A DNA stretch of 64,000 nt from Phocoena phocoena (GCF_963924675.1 NC_089220.1:166766761-166830760); one strand, 5' to 3'; numbered from the stretch's first letter, positions 11,458-23,153 are shown. Made by a program: numbers and translations. Notes: generated from the sequence alone by a model not told the origin.

Positions 11458-13230
11458 AAAGACTGAGCTGTTCACTGACTTTCAACTTTTGAAAATGAAT
11501 CTAAATAAAGGAAATGTGAGAGAGATCTTTAGAAACTCACTTCTAAGGTCAAGACCACCGTTGACTTCTAGGCAACAGGCATCCTAAATCAGCCAGGTAA
11601 CAGGAAGCACTCCCCGAAACTTGCTTCACAGGGACGCAGGGAGAGGATGAGGATGGATTATTGACAGTCATCATCAAAAGGTGATATCCATTCGCTGCTT
11701 TGTAAGTTGTGCTGGCGTCGCAGGGGGGCATCCAGCATTTCTCTCCCGTGTGAAGGCTGGCACCAGGCAGTCCATGCGTCGGGGCAGTAAAACAATCTCG
11801 CATGAAGGGCAGCACGTTGTCCGTGGGCAGTGCCAGCCCAAGGAAACAGTGCTGCCTTTGAGAGACACAAAGAGCCACTGTCCTTGCCTCTTTTTTTCTT
11901 CTTCGAAAACTGTAAGAGTCCAAAACTCGCTGTGGAGATAACAAAGGCTCCTCGCAGGCTGAGCAGAAGGCTGTAGTCATTTCACCTGTAGAGCCCCAGC
12001 CAAAATGAGCCCACGGGCCACAGCCCACAAGATTAAGGTAGTCAAGCATCCTTTTCACCTGGACTGTAATCTGAAAGAAAAATAAGCTTTGCAGGAAAAA
12101 AAAAAGAATGTCCCTTTTTTTCTCTGCCTCTATCGGTTCTGGACTGCCCTGTTCTCAACAACAGAGAGAACTGGCTCCCACAAGCCAGGATGTCTTCTTG
12201 GTAATGTTTACCGCACATGCTGGTATCTTCCACGATGCTTCCATTATATTCACTTACTATAAAAAGACTTAGGAGTTATTTCAGCAAAGACTGAGGGACC
12301 ATCCATAGAGCAGGTCCTGTACTAAATGGGAGGTTGGACTGACTGACCACTGAGATCCCTTCCTGGTTCTGTAATTAGAAGGCTGGGAAAGGGAACTTGT
12401 AATTCATTCAAACCTGTGGTCACCCGGTAGTCACATTAATAGCCAAATGGCTCAACTGTGGAGAGTGCCGCCAAGGATTCAAGTGCAGAGGGCAAGAGAG
12501 GTTAGGAGAGAACAGAGGGAAGAGGAAGGCTAAGAGACAGGGCTGAAGCAAAGAAGAAAACTGACTTCAGTCTACACTGGGCACTCGCTATGTTTCACGC
12601 AGGAGCTCGCAACACAGAGATGAAATTCACATTGCTTTGAGGTAAGCAGTGAACAGAGACCTGTACCCAGGCCACTCCAACGCAGTGGAATGGGTGCCAC
12701 GGTACTTCTGTGCCGTGCAGGTAGCAGAGTGTCTGCAGGCAGCATAAAACAAGACTTCTTCAATGAGGTGACGAGTGAGCTTAGGCTTAAGAATGAAAAA
12801 CAGCTGATTTAACTTGGAAGGAGGGCGTGGGAAGATAGCCTACATAGAAAGGATTGCAAAGGCAAAGCAGTGAAGCATGAGAGAACATGGCAGGCGTGAA
12901 GAGCTGCAGGTGGTCCCTCGGCATGGTTGGTGTAGAGGACACCTGTGAAAAGATGGCAGCAGTATTGGGAAATAGGTGGCTACCAGACTGTGAAGCTCTT
13001 TCTTGCTATGTGTAGCAGTGGGGAACTCCTTGTCAGTGTTGAGAAGATATGGGTCCCAGATCCATGGGCAAGAAGAATTGCTTCCTGGCAGTGACCTGGG
13101 GAGCAAGTGGGCAAGACTTCAGACAGGGAAAGAGACTATAGGCACTGGACTTCTCAGCCTGAGACAGGAGGGAAGGGGGCAGGGCACAACCTTTAAGAGA
13201 ATGACAAAGCTATTAAGGATGCAGCAAAAA
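11458..13230. other. Intergenic sequence; weak exon-like signals only
   Basis: A minus-strand open frame of 169 codons at 11549..12058 has no recognised homology. A good acceptor-like and donor-like pair sits at about 12065 and 11980 on the minus strand. The phrase 'ggttggactgactgacc...gatcccttcctggttctg' at about 12330..12375 looks like the end of an ancient mammalian repeat. The region 12840..13110 also resembles diverged old repeat sequence. No gene is called. Confidence 0.3.
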
Positions 13231-13239
13231 CTGGTTAGG

Positions 13240-13337
13240 GGCTTCCCTGGTGGCGCGCGCAGCAACGAAGACCCAACACAGCCAAAAGTAAATAAATAAA
13301 TAAAACTTATAAAAAAGAAAGAAAGAAAGAAAGAAAA
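13240..13337 (+). mobile_element. Internally deleted CHR-1 SINE
   Basis: The SINE head 'ggggcttccctggtggcgc' is joined directly to the CHR-1 tail 'gcagcaacgaagacccaac' and its A/T-rich end, followed by a (GAAA)n run. Roughly 280 bp of body is missing. The junction falls in a shared 'gcgc'. Confidence 0.8.
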
Positions 13338-13419
13338 GAGCAATTACCCAGCCAGTAAAAACTAACCACTCCATATTTCGGGGCCTCTTGCCTTCTGAGA
13401 TGGCCCACACTCTGTGGTG

Positions 13420-14145
13420 TGTGCTTCTCCCAGGGCCATTCTTGCCTTTTGAGAGGAACCTCTCTAAATAAATTATTATTTAGAGAGAGGTATCTCTCTA
13501 AATAAATCCACTTCTTACCTATCACTTTGTCTCTCACTGAATTCTCTCTGTGCTGAGACATAAAGAACCTGAGCTTCATTTAAGTCCTGAGACCAGGTGT
13601 GTGATTTCAATTAAAAGACAGTGGGTTCAAGTCCCATTCTGGGTTTTGGCTGAGTCCGAGTCCAGGCCCATGGGTTCAGAATAGTCCCAATCTGAGGTGT
13701 GCGGCTGCATACTCACAGATGCTCTTATCTCAAATGTGGACAAAGAATGTCATCTTGCCATATCAGCAAACAAAGGCCACTGCAGGCTCTCCAACTGTGC
13801 ACCCTGAGGGGATTCAGGATGGAGAAACATAGGTGGCTGGCCCTAGACAGCTAAGGTGCCTATCAAAGGAATGATTTCAATGAGCCCAGATTCTTGCATC
13901 TTCCCATAGCGTGAAATTCATTAACTTGAGATGTCAGGGTTTTCTTTAATTAACAGTAATCCTGTGATGTTTCCACTACTGGTTTTTGTTGCAAAAACTC
14001 CTATATCTCCTGGCTTCTCCATTTTCTCTTTGGAACAGTCCCTCAGAGCGATCTGAGAGGCTGTCTCCCGGGCTTTCGTCCTTAGTCATTCTGCCAAATA
14101 AAACATAATTCTCAACTCTTAAGTTGTGCATTTTTTTTTCAGTCC
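13420..14145 (+). mobile_element. Probable endogenous retrovirus LTR (ERV1-type), solo
   Basis: Non-coding. A U3-like stretch is followed by an R-like segment with a polyadenylation signal AATAAA at 14097..14102, 'ctcaactcttaagttgtgca' and a T run. These features match the 3' half of gamma-type retroviral LTRs in cetartiodactyls. A duplicated 'ctctctaaataaat' motif lies at about 13460..13508. No gag, pol or env reading frame adjoins it. The left boundary is uncertain. Confidence 0.5.
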
Positions 14146-15062
14146 ATAGAAGCATGGCAGGAGAGTGACTGAAAGGCCCATGTGGGCAAGGGCAATAGAC
14201 ACCTCAGAGATAGACTAGAATCCCTCACCCACAACTATATCCTGGTGCTGGGTAAGGCCCTGGAGCTCTGTCTGGGGATGTGGGGAGAAAGACCCAAGAA
14301 GATCTGAAGTTAAATTTCTAGTAACCCAGAGGCTTAGGGCTCGTAGAGCATGTGATTTTTAGAAAGTTATGTATGTAGTTCTTTTACATCAGAATTTGTG
14401 GATTGAGATTTACACCTCCTACATGTGTTTTCTCATTTAAGCCCCACAATAACTTATATGTGAGGTATTATTCTCCCAAGTTTACATAATTAAACCTGGA
14501 GGCTACATGAAGAATGAGAACATAAAAAGAAAATATTCTCATTCAAGCACCTCACTTTACAACTGAGGTTTTGGAAAAGCTAAATGGGTCTTCAAGTTCA
14601 ATGACCAAACCCGGAGGAAATGCCGGTTATACCAATGTGCATTTTTTAAAACTTGAACACTGCCATTGTTGCTTCTGCGTTTGTAAGGCAGGCATGTTTG
14701 AAAGACAAATTTCCTGGAGATTTTCTACTTTTGAAACATTAATTGCAGCCTAGGATAATAGGAGCATGCTGTAAGGCGGTGCTGGGTCACACTGGGTTAA
14801 CCTCTTCCCAAAATTCCTCCCATCCCAAGTTTCCAAGAGAGAGGCAGCAAGTATAGTGAAGGAGAGAGAGGGAAACTTCTGGAAGGGCTCCTGCTGCTGG
14901 AGCAGGTAGGGAGCCCATGGGTGTCCAGCCTATAGAGCAAAACCGGCAAGGCCAGTCGGCCGCCAGGGTCAGTGGAGCTTGCCCAGGGGTCCAGGGCATC
15001 CTGCTTGGAGGCAGAAGTTCCCTTTCTGCAGTCAATGTGCTGTTGGCTTAAGGAAGAAAATG
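14146..15062. other. Intergenic sequence, possible MIR remnant
   Basis: The segment 'tcatttaagccccacaataa' with following text at about 14435..14510 resembles a diverged minus-strand MIR. The remainder is unrecognised. Confidence 0.3.
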
Positions 15063-15260
15063 CTATTTCTAAGAGTCTACTGTGTGCCAGGAACTCTTCC
15101 CTGTGTTACCTGACTTTATAATTGTCGTGAGATTACTGTCAGAAAGGAATTATTTCCATTTAGAAGGAGAGGAAACTGAAGATCAAAGAGTTGAGGGATC
15201 TTGCCAAAATCAGAGCGCTAGAAATCAGAATGGTGAGATTCAAAACCAGGCCTTTCCCAT
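15063..15260 (-). repeat. MIR-family SINE
   Basis: The plus strand shows 'ctactgtgtgccaggaactc', 'gaggaaactgaagatcaaag' and 'ttcaaaaccaggc', which are the reverse-complement landmarks of MIR/MIR3. Diverged. Confidence 0.6.
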
Positions 15261-17069
15261 CCCCCAAACCATTTGCTTCTGTTTTTGTTCCTCTACCCCA
15301 ACCTCTCATTATTTTCTATATCACCCTCCCTTAATGGTTTTTTTTTCCCCATTTATAAGAAGAACCTAGGAAAGGGCTAGTAAAATATCCCTCCCCTTCA
15401 TTAAAATTGAGAGAACAAATGAGAAAGTATTTGTAATGAATAATATGCAAAATATATTTAAAGGACACTTGCAGTAAAAAGAAACGTGGCTTCCATTACC
15501 AGGGAGCTTCAGCTTAAGTCCTGACACTTAGCATCAACATACAAAATCATTTTGAGTCCATTAATGGTACAGGAGGGGCAGGGAGAGGGGGAAACACACT
15601 GTATTTCCACGTGACTGTTTTTGGGGAAAAAAAAAAAAAAGCTTTGGTGAGCTAATCTTGAACTTGAGGCACTGTTCCTTTGTTGTCCAGCTGCTGCCTT
15701 CGAATCCTGTGTTTGTGTTACCGACAATTGCCACGGAAGCGTTTCATTTCATTTATTTATTATTCATATCCCTCCAACCTCCAAAGATAAATGCAAAGCA
15801 GGGAAGGGAAGCTTTTTCATTTTCGTACACCAGGTTCACATCTCAGCTGCCTTGTTTTGCTGATATGTCAGCGTAAAAATTACGGCGCTCCTACAACCAC
15901 CAGTCCAGAGGGCTAGGCGACACTGGTTACTCTAAAATTCAAATATTTGGATTCGATGCAGAGGTCCAATGCCAAGGACACGCTGATCTGCGATTGAAGA
16001 GCTAAAACATGAAAGTCCCAATCTTACTCTCCCCTGACTGTGTCGGAGGGATGCACTTTGGATTTAATCTCTTTAATCTGCCTTGCTGCTTCCAAAGCCA
16101 CAATTATTCTGAAATCAGGCAAGGGCCAGCAGTGGTGCCGGCCCGCCCCTGAATGCAGGGCGAGGCTGGGGCCACAGATCCCCACGGACTCTTTGTTCCA
16201 TAGCAGAGGATTCTCTCGGTGACCAGCTGAAGGCCTTTTCTTTGTGTCGTGATTGACAGACATGAATTAAATATCACCCCACTGGGCTTTCTGATTGGTG
16301 AATGGCCATGGCTTACAAGAATGTCTTGGGAAAATGGTGTTTCACGATAGGGAGACAAGACCAGAAAGGCAGGGTTTTTCCAGCTAATCCTGAACTTGAC
16401 AACAGCAGAGACCTTGATTCTGGGCTCCGCTGCTTTTCTTCTCTTTTTTTTTTTTAGCTTGATTATGTCTTGTTCAGGTCTGGGAATGATGGAGCCTAGA
16501 ATGGTCAAGGAGAACAGGATGAAGCCAAAGGAAGTAAAAAATTGGGGGAAGAGAAAAAGGACTGTTTTTTTTAAAAGACTGAAGTTTCTGGAGATGTGCT
16601 TTAAGGAATCTATCCTTCAGTGGGTCTGGCATTGTCCCTGAGGCATTTCTTATTTCTCAGTTTATCAGCATGACAGTTAGTGTTCCTTAGGGCAACGCTC
16701 CGTGGCTGCTGCATCCACGCTCTTCCCGGCATACAGTGCACAGCCTTGGGCATAAACAGATCTGCACACACAAGCTTCTGGTTTTGAATAAGCAGAAATG
16801 GTGCAATCAGAAAGCACTAAAGTGCGGGGAAATGGAGAAGCAGAGAAAAGCATCCCAGAATTCTAGGTGGCCCAGTACGTACGTGGCCAACTGGAAGAGG
16901 AAGGAGGAAATGGGAACAAAAAGGACAAAATGACAGAAGCAAACCTATCATCTAGTCTAAGAGCTGGTAAGGGGTTTAGACTAGTGTTGATTTCAAAGAA
17001 AGGAGGTTACGCTATTTCGATTGATGACCCTCAGAAAGAGAAAGGGGTGATTCCCAACAGAGGTTGGGG
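15261..17069. other. SINE-poor intergenic block, possibly conserved
   Basis: About 1.8 kb with no SINE or LTR recognised. The part at about 16020..16330 is compositionally balanced, with homeodomain-like TTAAT and ATTAAAT motifs. It is a candidate conserved non-coding element, but only an alignment could show this. No coding exon was supported. Confidence 0.25.
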
Positions 17070-17080
17070 GCAGCATTCTT

Positions 17081-17797
17081 TTTTTTTTTTTTTTTTAATA
17101 TTACTCAGCCATAAAAAGGAACGAAACTGGGTCAGTTGCAGAGACGTGGATGGACCTAGGGACTGTAAGGCAGAGCGAAGTAAGTCAGATGGAGAAAAAC
17201 AAATACCATATATTAACGCATGTATGTGGAATCTGAAAAAATTGGTATAGACAATCTTATTTGCAAAGCAGAAATAGAGACACAGACGTAGAGAACAAAC
17301 ATATGGATACCAAGGAGGAAAAGGGGGAGGGTGGGATGAATTGGGAGATTGGGATTGATATACATACACTGCTGATACTATGCATAAAACAGATAACTAA
17401 TGAGAACCTACCGTATAGGCCAGGGAACTGTACTCAATGCTCTGTGGTGACCTAAATGGGAAGGAAATCCAAAAAACAGGGCATATATGTATACGTGTAG
17501 CTGATTCACTTTGCTGTACAGTAGTAGAAACTAACACAACATTGTAAAGCAACTATTCTTCAATAAAAATTAAAAAACAGAAGAAGAGGAGTTCTGGACA
17601 CAGACACACACAGAGGGAGGACCACACAGGACACAGGGAGAAGATGGCCATCCACAAGCCAAGGACAGAGGCCTGCAGATCCTTCCCTCCTGGCCCTCAG
17701 AACGGCCCTGCCAACATCCGGATCTCACCCTGATCTAGTCTTCAGAATTGTGAGAAAATAAATTTCGATACTTCAGTCAAAAACAACAAAAAAGGGA
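17081..17797 (+). mobile_element. L1 3' end with probable 3'-transduced MLT1 sequence
   Basis: The 11-bp TSD gcagcattctt at 17070..17080 and 17798..17808 encloses three parts: a poly-T run (17081..17096); a 5'-truncated L1 3' end with its own AATAAA at 17562..17567 and short A-rich end; then an MLT1 fragment. The insertion ends in an A-rich tail (17779..17793), about 17 bp beyond the MLT1 AATAAA at 17757..17762. This is the expected structure if an L1 transcript read through its own weak signal and was polyadenylated in downstream MLT1 sequence. The 5' poly-T is unexplained. Confidence 0.7.
17582..17775 (+). repeat. MLT1-type (MaLR) LTR fragment
   Basis: The phrases 'ctggacacagacacacacag', 'gatggccatccacaagccaa' and 'cagaattgtgagaaaataaa' follow the 3' half of MLT1 LTRs. 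It lies inside the TSD-bounded insertion 17081..17797, so it was probably carried there by an L1 transcript. Confidence 0.65.
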
Positions 17798-18005
17798 GCA
17801 GCATTCTTAGTCTTAGTTTATATTTTGTGAATGATGTTTTCTGATGCCTCTAACATACATTCCAATGTGAGAGTACGCTGGATTCTTAGGTCTGCTATCA
17901 GTAATACTGTGGGAAGACGGCATTAGGGAAGAATCTTTTGCCCGGCTTTCAATAAATATCAAAGCTGTTTTGCCATTGAGTTGAGCACAAAGATTCCTTC
18001 TACAG

Positions 18006-18323
18006 GGACTTCCCTGGTGGTCCAGTGGTTAAGAATCCGCTTGTCAACGCAGGGGACATGGATTCGAGCCCTGGTCTGGGAAGATCCCACATGCCGCGGA
18101 GCAACTAAGCCCGTGCGCCACAACTACTGAGCCTGCGCTCTAGAGCCCACGAGCCACAACTACTGAAGCCCGCTGCCTAGAGCCTGTGCTGTGCAACAAG
18201 AGAAGCCACCAAAATGAGAAGCCCGCGCACCACAACAAGGAGTAGCACCCGCTCACCACAACTAAAGGAAGCCCGCACGCAGCAATGAAGATCCAACACA
18301 GCCAAAAACCAAAACAAAACAAG
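18006..18323 (+). mobile_element. CHR-1 SINE, full length
   Basis: The head 'gggacttccctggtggtcca', the body with 'gagccacaactactgaagcc' repeats and the tail 'caacacagccaaaaaccaaa' are present. An approximate TSD, attcctt(c/a)taca, at 17993..18005 and 18489..18501 encloses this element together with the next SINE fragment. Confidence 0.85.
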
Positions 18324-18488
18324 AATCCACCTTCCAATGCGGGTGTGATACCTGGTCAGAGAACTAAGATCCCCCATGCCGCAGGGCAGCTAAGCCTGCA
18401 TGCTGCAACTACTGAGCACACGGGCCACAACTAGAGAGAAGCCCATGCACCGCAATGGGGAGCCCACATGCTGCAGCGGAGGATCCAG
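18324..18488 (+). mobile_element. CHR-family SINE fragment, older
   Basis: Starts within a head-like 'agaatccaccttccaatgcg', includes 'cagagaactaagatccccca', and ends near 'gctgcagcggaggatccag'. It is diverged from the adjacent CHR-1 copy. It is either a second insertion or part of one composite insertion with it. Confidence 0.65.
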
Positions 18489-18501
18489 ATTCCTTATACA
18501 A

Positions 18502-19581
18502 GATGAGAAGGGAGAAGTATTTAAATGTTGGCCAGATTTGGGGCAGTTAAATAGCTTTAAAAAAGGGGGGGGGGGCAAAGAGTTTGTTTAGCCTGGCGAG
18601 TTCTTACTAGGTCTAGAAAGGTAGTCAGTATTAACCAGGGCACCAGTGACAGGCTTGTAATCCTCAAATAGGAAAACTCATGGGCACCTTCCAGCTGAGC
18701 AGATGAGAATTGGAAGCTAATATCCAAGTGTCAGGAGAGCAGCCATGGGCCCACCCGGAGTGGAGGGGCGGTTATAGGTGCACACAGGGCATAGGGCTCA
18801 AGAAATTAGGGAAAAGCTGAGAAAACAGTTCCAAATCCTGGCAAATTTGGGCGATAGGTAGTGTCCATAGCACCAGAATCATGCTTGAGCCAGAGAATCA
18901 TGCTCTAGGCAGCTCAGCCTGGAGGCTGTAACGTGCCCCAAAGAAGCAAAAGTGAATCTTGGCATGGCCAGGCCGAGTGGGCGGTATGGCCATATGGCTC
19001 CTCCCGTGGGGTGTGTTGGATGTGGTTGTGAACGAGAAGAAATACAAGGCAGACATTTTAGGACTGCAACACTCAGGAGCTACCCACCTACATTCTCTGG
19101 CTGCTGGAAATGGCATCCTTCTTTGGGGATGAACGTTTAGGCGTTTTCATGTTCATGTAAATCCTAGTTAAAGTGAGGTCCTTATTTAGATTGTTCACGG
19201 CACAATCTCAGTGAGTTGCTTGCAACAGGGGCGAACAGATGCCTGGCTGTTCAGCCTGTAGTGCAGCAATGCCAGCTCCGGGAAGCCTTCTTAAGCTGGA
19301 AGAGTCCTACTCTGGGAGGAAATGTGAGTAATAACAAATATGCTTTTTCAGTAGATCCACAGCTTCCTGAGCTGTAACATGGTACATCCCCACCCCCTTC
19401 CACCATGCTTTTTTCTTCCTCAGGCACACTGTGTTGCTAGGAAGATTTAGGAGCTGTGTGTTCCTTCGGCTCCTTCATGAATCCAAGCAGTTCCATCCTA
19501 ATGTCTTGGATATGATGTCACTGAAGGGAACGGGATTATTAAGGCATCAGAGAAGTGGACTGGGCAATGATGGAGTGTATC
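18502..19581. other. Intergenic sequence, nothing recognised
   Basis: No SINE or exon with splice support was seen. A run of G occurs at about 18565..18575. Confidence 0.3.
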
Positions 19582-19945
19582 ACTGCTAGGGCTGCCATAA
19601 CAACATACACAGACTGGGTGGCTTAAGCAACAGAAATTTAATCCTTCATAATTCTGGAGGCTAGAAGTCTAAGTGAGGGCAGGGTTGGTTTCTCTGGAGG
19701 CCTCTCTCCTTGGCTTGTAGACGGCCGTCTTCTCTCTGTATCCTTACATGGTCTTTCCTCTGTGTGTCTGCATCCTAATCTCATAAGGACACTAGCCATA
19801 TTGGATTAAGCCCATCTTAATGACCACACTTGAAGTTAATTATCTCCTTAAAGACCTTATCTCTAAATATATTCTGAGGTAGTGGGGGTAAGGATTCCAA
19901 TATATGAATTTGAGGGGAGGGGACACAATGCAGCCCATAAGATGC
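19582..19945 (-). repeat. MLT1-type (MaLR) LTR
   Basis: In the plus strand it opens 'actgctagggctgccataac', continues 'cagactgggtggcttaagca', 'ctccttggcttgtagacggc' and 'cataaggacactagccatat', and closes 'gacacaatgcagcccataa'. That is the complete reverse complement of an MLT1 LTR (TG...CA ends mutated). An ancient eutherian retroelement relic; non-coding. Confidence 0.8.
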
Positions 19946-20869
19946 CACTAATTGCCCCCCTGAATACCTTGGAGAATTGCCTTGGGGTCTTTAAGACTGT
20001 GGTGAAGTAGTCTTCATATAAAAGCAGAATGTTTATGGACCTATAACCAGTGGATTTTCACTTAATCAGACTCATTTATTATCATAACCCTTTTATTACC
20101 ACACACCATGTAACTATCCTACCAATATCAATAAATATTTATTGAATTAATAAATAATTCTTCTTTCTTGAAAAGACTCACCCTTCCTAGTAAGAAGGAT
20201 TTGACAGTTGAGAGGTAAGCCAAGGTCTCAGGTTATTCTGCCTATGGCCTCCTATTGCGTGAATTGTGGGCAGTCTCTAGCGAACCGTAAACCATCGTAA
20301 ATAATTCAAATTAAACAGCCCTTGTCAAAATGCAATAATAGACTGCTCTTTATGACACCATCACTTCAGTTTCTGCAAGTCTGTTGGCTCGTTTACCGAC
20401 TTGAAAACTCTGAGGGTGAGGTCCTCTCCTGGGAACGGAGGATGGAATGCTGGGCAAATAGCCTCTTTCAAAATGAGTTTCTCTGAAAAATGTCAGATTG
20501 GCAGGAATGGGGACAGGGGCCGTTCACTTCAGGCTCAGTCCAGACTACAGCCAAACATGCTATTGGTTAACTGATGGGCCTGTGCCCTGCAGGTTTATGG
20601 GCAGATGAGACCACAAGTGGCATGTGAGTCTCGCCCTAGAAGATTCTAGCGTTAGTTAGTTGGCTGTGGTCCCTGAAGACAAGTCCCTGCTCTGAGAACA
20701 CATTGGTTAACGTTTGTCACTGTCACAGCAGCCCTGAGACAGCCCTTGTCAGGAGTATCTCTAAGTCAAAACAGGCCTTAAAAGGAAGGGCAAAATTGTA
20801 GATCAGAGCCAGGAAAAGGGGTGAAGAACTGAATGCTGTACTATCTAGGGGCCGAGGATAAGCTGATGC
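19946..20869. other. Intergenic sequence, nothing recognised
   Basis: An AT-rich stretch (20095..20165) resembling the A-rich or 'attgaattaataaat' ends of old repeats, then unique-looking sequence. No exon supported. Confidence 0.3.
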
Positions 20870-20929
20870 TTTTTTTATTGTAGTACAATACACGTAACAT
20901 AAAACTTACCATTTTAATCTTTTTCTTTT

Positions 20930-21121
20930 GCGGTACACGGACCTCTCACTGCTGTGGCCTCTCCCATTGCAGAGCACAGGCTCCAGACACGCAGGCTCAG
21001 TGGTCATGGTTCATGGGCCCAGCCGCTCCGCGGCATGTGGGATCTTCCCGGACCGGGGCACAAACCCGTGTCCCCTGCATCGGCAGGCGGACTCTCAACC
21101 ACTGCGCCACCAGGGAAGCCC
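20930..21121 (-). mobile_element. CHR-2 SINE inside an old L1 fragment
   Basis: Begins 'gcggtacacggacctctcac' and ends 'ccaccagggaagccca' with no long poly-T. The left flank 20870..20915, with 'tattgtagtacaatacacgt' and 'aacttaccattttaat', resembles an old L1 3' segment. No clear TSD was seen. Confidence 0.8.
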
Positions 21122-22867
21122 AGGGCTGATTCTTAAAGCCAGGCGTCTCAGGCTATTTTCAAGCCCAGGAGGGAATGATAAGGGCAAACAGGGACCCATA
21201 CCGAGCAGTGGAACTGAGTTGGTACCTGGAAGAGACTGCTGGGCAAGTCTGGTCAAGGAACCTGGACAGTAAGAGCTCTGCCCTCAGCCTCTTAAGATAG
21301 CGTTTATTGGGAAGGACTTCTGTTTTTAGATTACGCATCTCCTGTGGATCCCCTAGCTCCATACCTGTCCTATTCCATCATCTCTTACACTTTCTACGTT
21401 GGAGGTTATTTATACATGTATCTTAAGTTTCCTACTAAACTGTAAGCTCCTGAGGGCAGCAACTATGCGGCTTTCATTCTCGAAGCCCCAGTAGCATCCG
21501 GTATAGTCTCTGGAGCACAACTTGTGGTTATTAAATATTTACTAGAGAGATGAACCTAATAGTAAACATTAGAGAAACAGACCTACTTACTCATTTCCTG
21601 GAATTCTTCAAGGAAAGCACCATACTCATGTCAGTTTAGATGTTATTAATAGCAGTTGAGTAACCAGAGGAAGTAATAATATTGCTGTGGGAAAATTAGG
21701 CCACATCTGAAATCTCATGTGCAATTTCAGGCTTGATTTAAGTAGCCTCTATCCTAGGTATCAAGAATCATCAAGAAAGAGCAGAAGAATAAAGAGTCTG
21801 GAAGCTGTCAGATAAAAACAATTGAGTGAATTGACTGTTTAGCTTGGAGACAAGAAGACTAAGGAGAGACATCATAAATGCTTGCAAATACTTGAAAGGC
21901 TTTCTTGTAGAAGAGGAAGCCAACTTAGTTTTGCTTCAGCGGAAGGCCCAGGACCAATGGGCTTGAGAGCAAAGAGACAAGACTCGATTTAAGAGAGGAC
22001 TGTTCAACTTTTGAATTCGTGGTCGCCTACAATGGAATAGATTGCTTGACAAGACAGTTCCCTGTCCGTGCAGAGACAGTCAGGAAAGCAGTAGAAAGGG
22101 AAATACAGACTCGATCCTGCAGATTCTTGTTTTGACCATCATAGTTTTTATGTCCAAGCTTCTACTAATTTTCTTTAAAAAAAAAAAAAAAAGGGGCCGT
22201 CAGTTTCAGGGATGCTATATCCCCTGTAATCTCTCACAAGGTTACCCTAGGTCCTCAGAAGAAATACTTCCACTTATTGAGTTTGGTACCACTATTCAGG
22301 ATACTGTTGGGTTTTTTTCCCCAAATGACTGACGATTCTTAGCTGGGAGCTCATCATTGTAGCTGGAATCTCCTTGGAGCCTGCCTATGAATGCTTTCTC
22401 TGCTTCCTAGTATTCTCAAGCAGGAATGGGACTTCCTGTCAGGAGGGGTGTGCCAGTAGTTAGTGTTCTGGGTATAGGGATTCCCCATTCTTTCTGGATC
22501 TTTCCAAAGCATTCTTCCAAAGCTCTCATTCATTTCCCCTGCCTGAAGGCAGAAATCTCTCTTTGGCAAGGAGGGGTCAGAGCTTGTCCCATCTGACTGC
22601 TCCTACTGTATTTCTGTAACAGTCACGCCTACGTTAGCCTCTGGGCTCCCCTCTTGCTTCTCATAACTGCCATCTCCAAGCTTGGGGTTGGAGGCTTGGA
22701 GCATTCCAGAACAACTTGTTCCTTCTATAACAGCCTTTTGCTTTTTGAAAAACATCTTCCTCTATTATCCCAATCCTGCTTTCCTTCTCTCATTCAGGAA
22801 TTCCTTCTTATTTCTAGTCCACCAAGAATATCTCTTCTAGCTTTTCCAGTTATATTGTGGGTTTGTT
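21122..22867. other. Intergenic sequence with an ancient repeat
   Basis: About 21800..22040 ('tagcttggagacaagaagac', 'gacatcataaatgcttgcaa', 'gcccaggaccaatgggcttg') matches an old mammalian interspersed repeat I could not name. Related text occurs at about 51080..51150. A poly-A run sits at 22178..22193. The rest is unrecognised. Confidence 0.4.
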
Positions 22868-23153
22868 ATTTTATTTTATTTTTTAATTTTTAAAATATTT
22901 ATTTATTTGGTTGCTCCAGGTCTTAGTTGAGGCAGGTGGGCTCCTTAGTTGCAGCTTGCAGGCTCCTTAGTTGCAGCACGTGGCCTGCTTTGAGGCAGGT
23001 GGGCTCTTTAGTTGTGGCACATGAACTCTTAGTTGTGGCATGCGAACTCTTAGTTGTGGCATACATGTGGGATCTAGTTCCCTGACCAGGGATTGAACCT
23101 GAGCCCCCTGCATTGGGAGTGCGGAGTCTTATCCACTGTGCCACCTGGGAAGA
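22868..23153 (-). mobile_element. CHR-family SINE (older subfamily)
   Basis: T-rich tail complement, 'ggttgctccaggtcttagtt', tandem 'ttagttgtggca' units and the reversed head 'ccacctgggaagacccc'. It is diverged, in contrast to the adjacent CHR-2 copy. Confidence 0.75.

Noticed and set aside
11549..12058. 169-codon open frame on the minus strand
   Set aside because: No recognised domain or homology; long open frames arise by chance at this base composition. Only the exon-like signals were kept as a weak finding.
13610..13640. tRNA-like 'gtgggttcaagtccca' (B-box-like)
   Set aside because: It lies in the probable LTR and lacks a matching A-box and cloverleaf; no tRNA gene is called. The same holds for the tRNA-Glu-like heads of the CHR SINEs.
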